This document shows positions 13,942-14,866 of a stretch of 14,866 nt of DNA, piece after piece (position 1 is the first letter of the stretch; every line of letters starts with the position of its first letter). Source of the stretch: Kosmotogaceae bacterium (lineage in GTDB: Bacteria > Thermotogota > Thermotogae > Petrotogales > Kosmotogaceae); contig DLVL01000031.1 of the NCBI GenBank assembly GCA_003444085.1, positions 80,925 to 95,790 of the forward strand. Reading direction: 5' to 3'. The notes under the pieces are model-generated. The model saw only the letters and a program-made list of their open reading frames with translations. It was not told where the DNA came from and ran no database searches. The position numbers were made by a program, and so were the translations under genes.

Positions 13942-14866
13942 TGACGACAAGGTTTTCAATGAAATGCTCACAGAAGCTCTTTCTGAAGAAGGATATATGG
14001 TCAGAAGTGAACTCACTTTCTCGGGGGCGCTCAAGGCCATCAAAGAAGAGCTCTTTGACTGTGCTCTGCTGGACATAAAGCTTCCAGACGGCAATGGAAC
14101 GGAGTTGATTGGCCCTGCAAGAGACTATGGGGCAGCAGTAGTGATAATGTCCGCCCACGGAGATATCTCTGCAGCGGTGGAGTCGGTGAAACTTGGAGCA
14201 TTTAACTTTCTGGAGAAGCCTTTCGATCTTACTCATGCATTAATCGAGATCGCCAGAGCGATAGAGTTTTCTGAAATAGCTAAAGAACGCGACACTCTTC
14301 TTGAAAGACATGCTGGCGAAGCAAGAGGACTCAGGCGGATAATCGGCAACTCTCATGCCATGAAGAAGATCAGAGAGACTGTCAGAGCCATTGCTCACAG
14401 AAACGTAACCGTTCTGATCGAAGGAGAAAGCGGGACTGGTAAAGAAGTTGTCGCAAAGGCCATTCACGATCTGAGCAAGAGGAAGAATTTCATAGCGATC
14501 AACTGCGGTGCTGTCCCTGACGCGTTATTCGAGAGTGAGCTCTTCGGACACGAAAAAGGAGCATTTACGGGAGCTGACAGGCTTAAGCGTGGCTGGATAG
14601 AAGAGGCTGATCGAGGAACGCTCTTCCTTGACGAGATCTCTGAACTACCTCTGCACATGCAGGTTAAGTTCCTGAGAGTTATCGAGTCAGGTGTCATCCA
14701 GAGAGTTGGGGCCAACACCAGCACAAAGATCGACACAAGGATAATCTGTGCGACAAACAGAAATCTGTCCAAATTGGTGGAAGAAAGGAAATTCAGGGAT
14801 GATCTATACTACAGGATCAAGGTGATCGGGATAGAGATCCCCCCGTTGCGTGAGAGACCCGAAGAT
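13916..14866 (+). CDS. NtrC-family sigma-54-dependent response regulator, 3' end cut by window edge
   Basis: Begins at ATG 13916 with GGAGG 8-9 nt before it and stays open for 317 codons to the last base. The receiver domain has acidic pocket Asp9-Asp10, phospho-acceptor Asp53 (ALLDIKLPDGNG), Ser79 and Lys101. A linker leads to an AAA+ domain with Walker A GESGTGKE (170-177), the sigma-54-contacting loop GAFTGA (215-220), Walker B TLFLDE (235-240) and the FRDDLYYR arginine-finger region (293-300). The C-terminal DNA-binding domain lies beyond the window. The intact GAFTGA means it should activate sigma-54 RNA polymerase. It is translationally coupled to the upstream kinase and presumably phosphorylated by it. 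Target promoters are not visible here. Confidence 0.95.
   Translation, partial: MRYKVLLVDDDKVFNEMLTEALSEEGYMVRSELTFSGALKAIKEELFDCALLDIKLPDGNGTELIGPARDYGAAVVIMSAHGDISAAVESVKLGAFNFLEKPFDLTHALIEIARAIEFSEIAKERDTLLERHAGEARGLRRIIGNSHAMKKIRETVRAIAHRNVTVLIEGESGTGKEVVAKAIHDLSKRKNFIAINCGAVPDALFESELFGHEKGAFTGADRLKRGWIEEADRGTLFLDEISELPLHMQVKFLRVIESGVIQRVGANTSTKIDTRIICATNRNLSKLVEERKFRDDLYYRIKVIGIEIPPLRERPED

Noticed and set aside
1..14866. Defence system, CRISPR array, prophage or transposon
   Set aside because: No repeat array, transposase, integrase, att-like repeat or defence-family protein; the gene content is housekeeping and regulatory.

Overview
The window reads as an ordinary, densely packed bacterial chromosome segment of moderate GC. 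I see no tRNA or rRNA gene, insertion sequence, CRISPR array or phage gene. Starts use ATG, GTG and TTG, and most are preceded by strong GGAGG-type ribosome binding sites. Genes on the same strand often overlap by 4 to 26 nt. Protein style and gene content (a fused NAD(P)HX epimerase/dehydratase resembling Thermotoga maritima TM0922, a DUF62 SAM hydrolase, a DUF123 GIY-YIG protein, methylglyoxal synthase) suggest a mesophilic or moderately thermophilic member of the Thermotogota, perhaps Mesotoga or Kosmotoga. That placement is inference from remembered similarity, not a search.

Layout. (1) 1-819 (+): the 3' part of a Y-family DNA polymerase gene, overlapping by 102 nt, tail to tail, with (2) a minus-strand pair, a secreted LolA-like protein (1849-1157) followed by methylglyoxal synthase mgsA (1107-718). 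(3) A divergent promoter region at about 1865-1942. (4) A plus-strand operon: NAD(P)HX epimerase/dehydratase, sigma-54 (rpoN), thiamine pyrophosphokinase and a HemN/HemW-like radical SAM protein (1943-6550). It overlaps by 68 nt, tail to tail, with (5) a minus-strand cluster read from 11394 down to 6483: Orr/YhfX-like amino-acid racemase, GNAT acetyltransferase, RbgA-type GTPase, membrane-anchored serine esterase, and a Cys-nucleophile alpha/beta hydrolase. (6) A second divergent promoter region at 11395-11463. (7) A plus-strand operon running off the right edge: DUF123 GIY-YIG protein, SAM hydrolase, membrane sensor histidine kinase and an NtrC-type response regulator (partial).

How the parts connect. 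The sigma-54 gene and a GAFTGA-bearing sigma-54 activator with its partner kinase lie about 10 kb apart, so the window holds the core of a sigma-54 circuit. The sigma-54 protein appears to lack the second half of the usual core-binding domain. I found no convincing -24/-12 promoter by eye. The metabolic genes point to metabolite repair (NAD(P)HX), cofactor supply (thiamine diphosphate), the methylglyoxal bypass, SAM turnover and D-amino-acid metabolism.

The least expected signal is in the two divergent regions. Three of the four predicted promoters have a TGn-extended -10 placed so that the ribosome binding site begins almost at the predicted 5' end of the mRNA, with leaders of about 11-15 nt. 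The fourth would give a leaderless or nearly leaderless mRNA. The pattern also resolves two start sites and suggests a non-standard CTG start for the epimerase/dehydratase. I did not find a clearly new multi-gene system.
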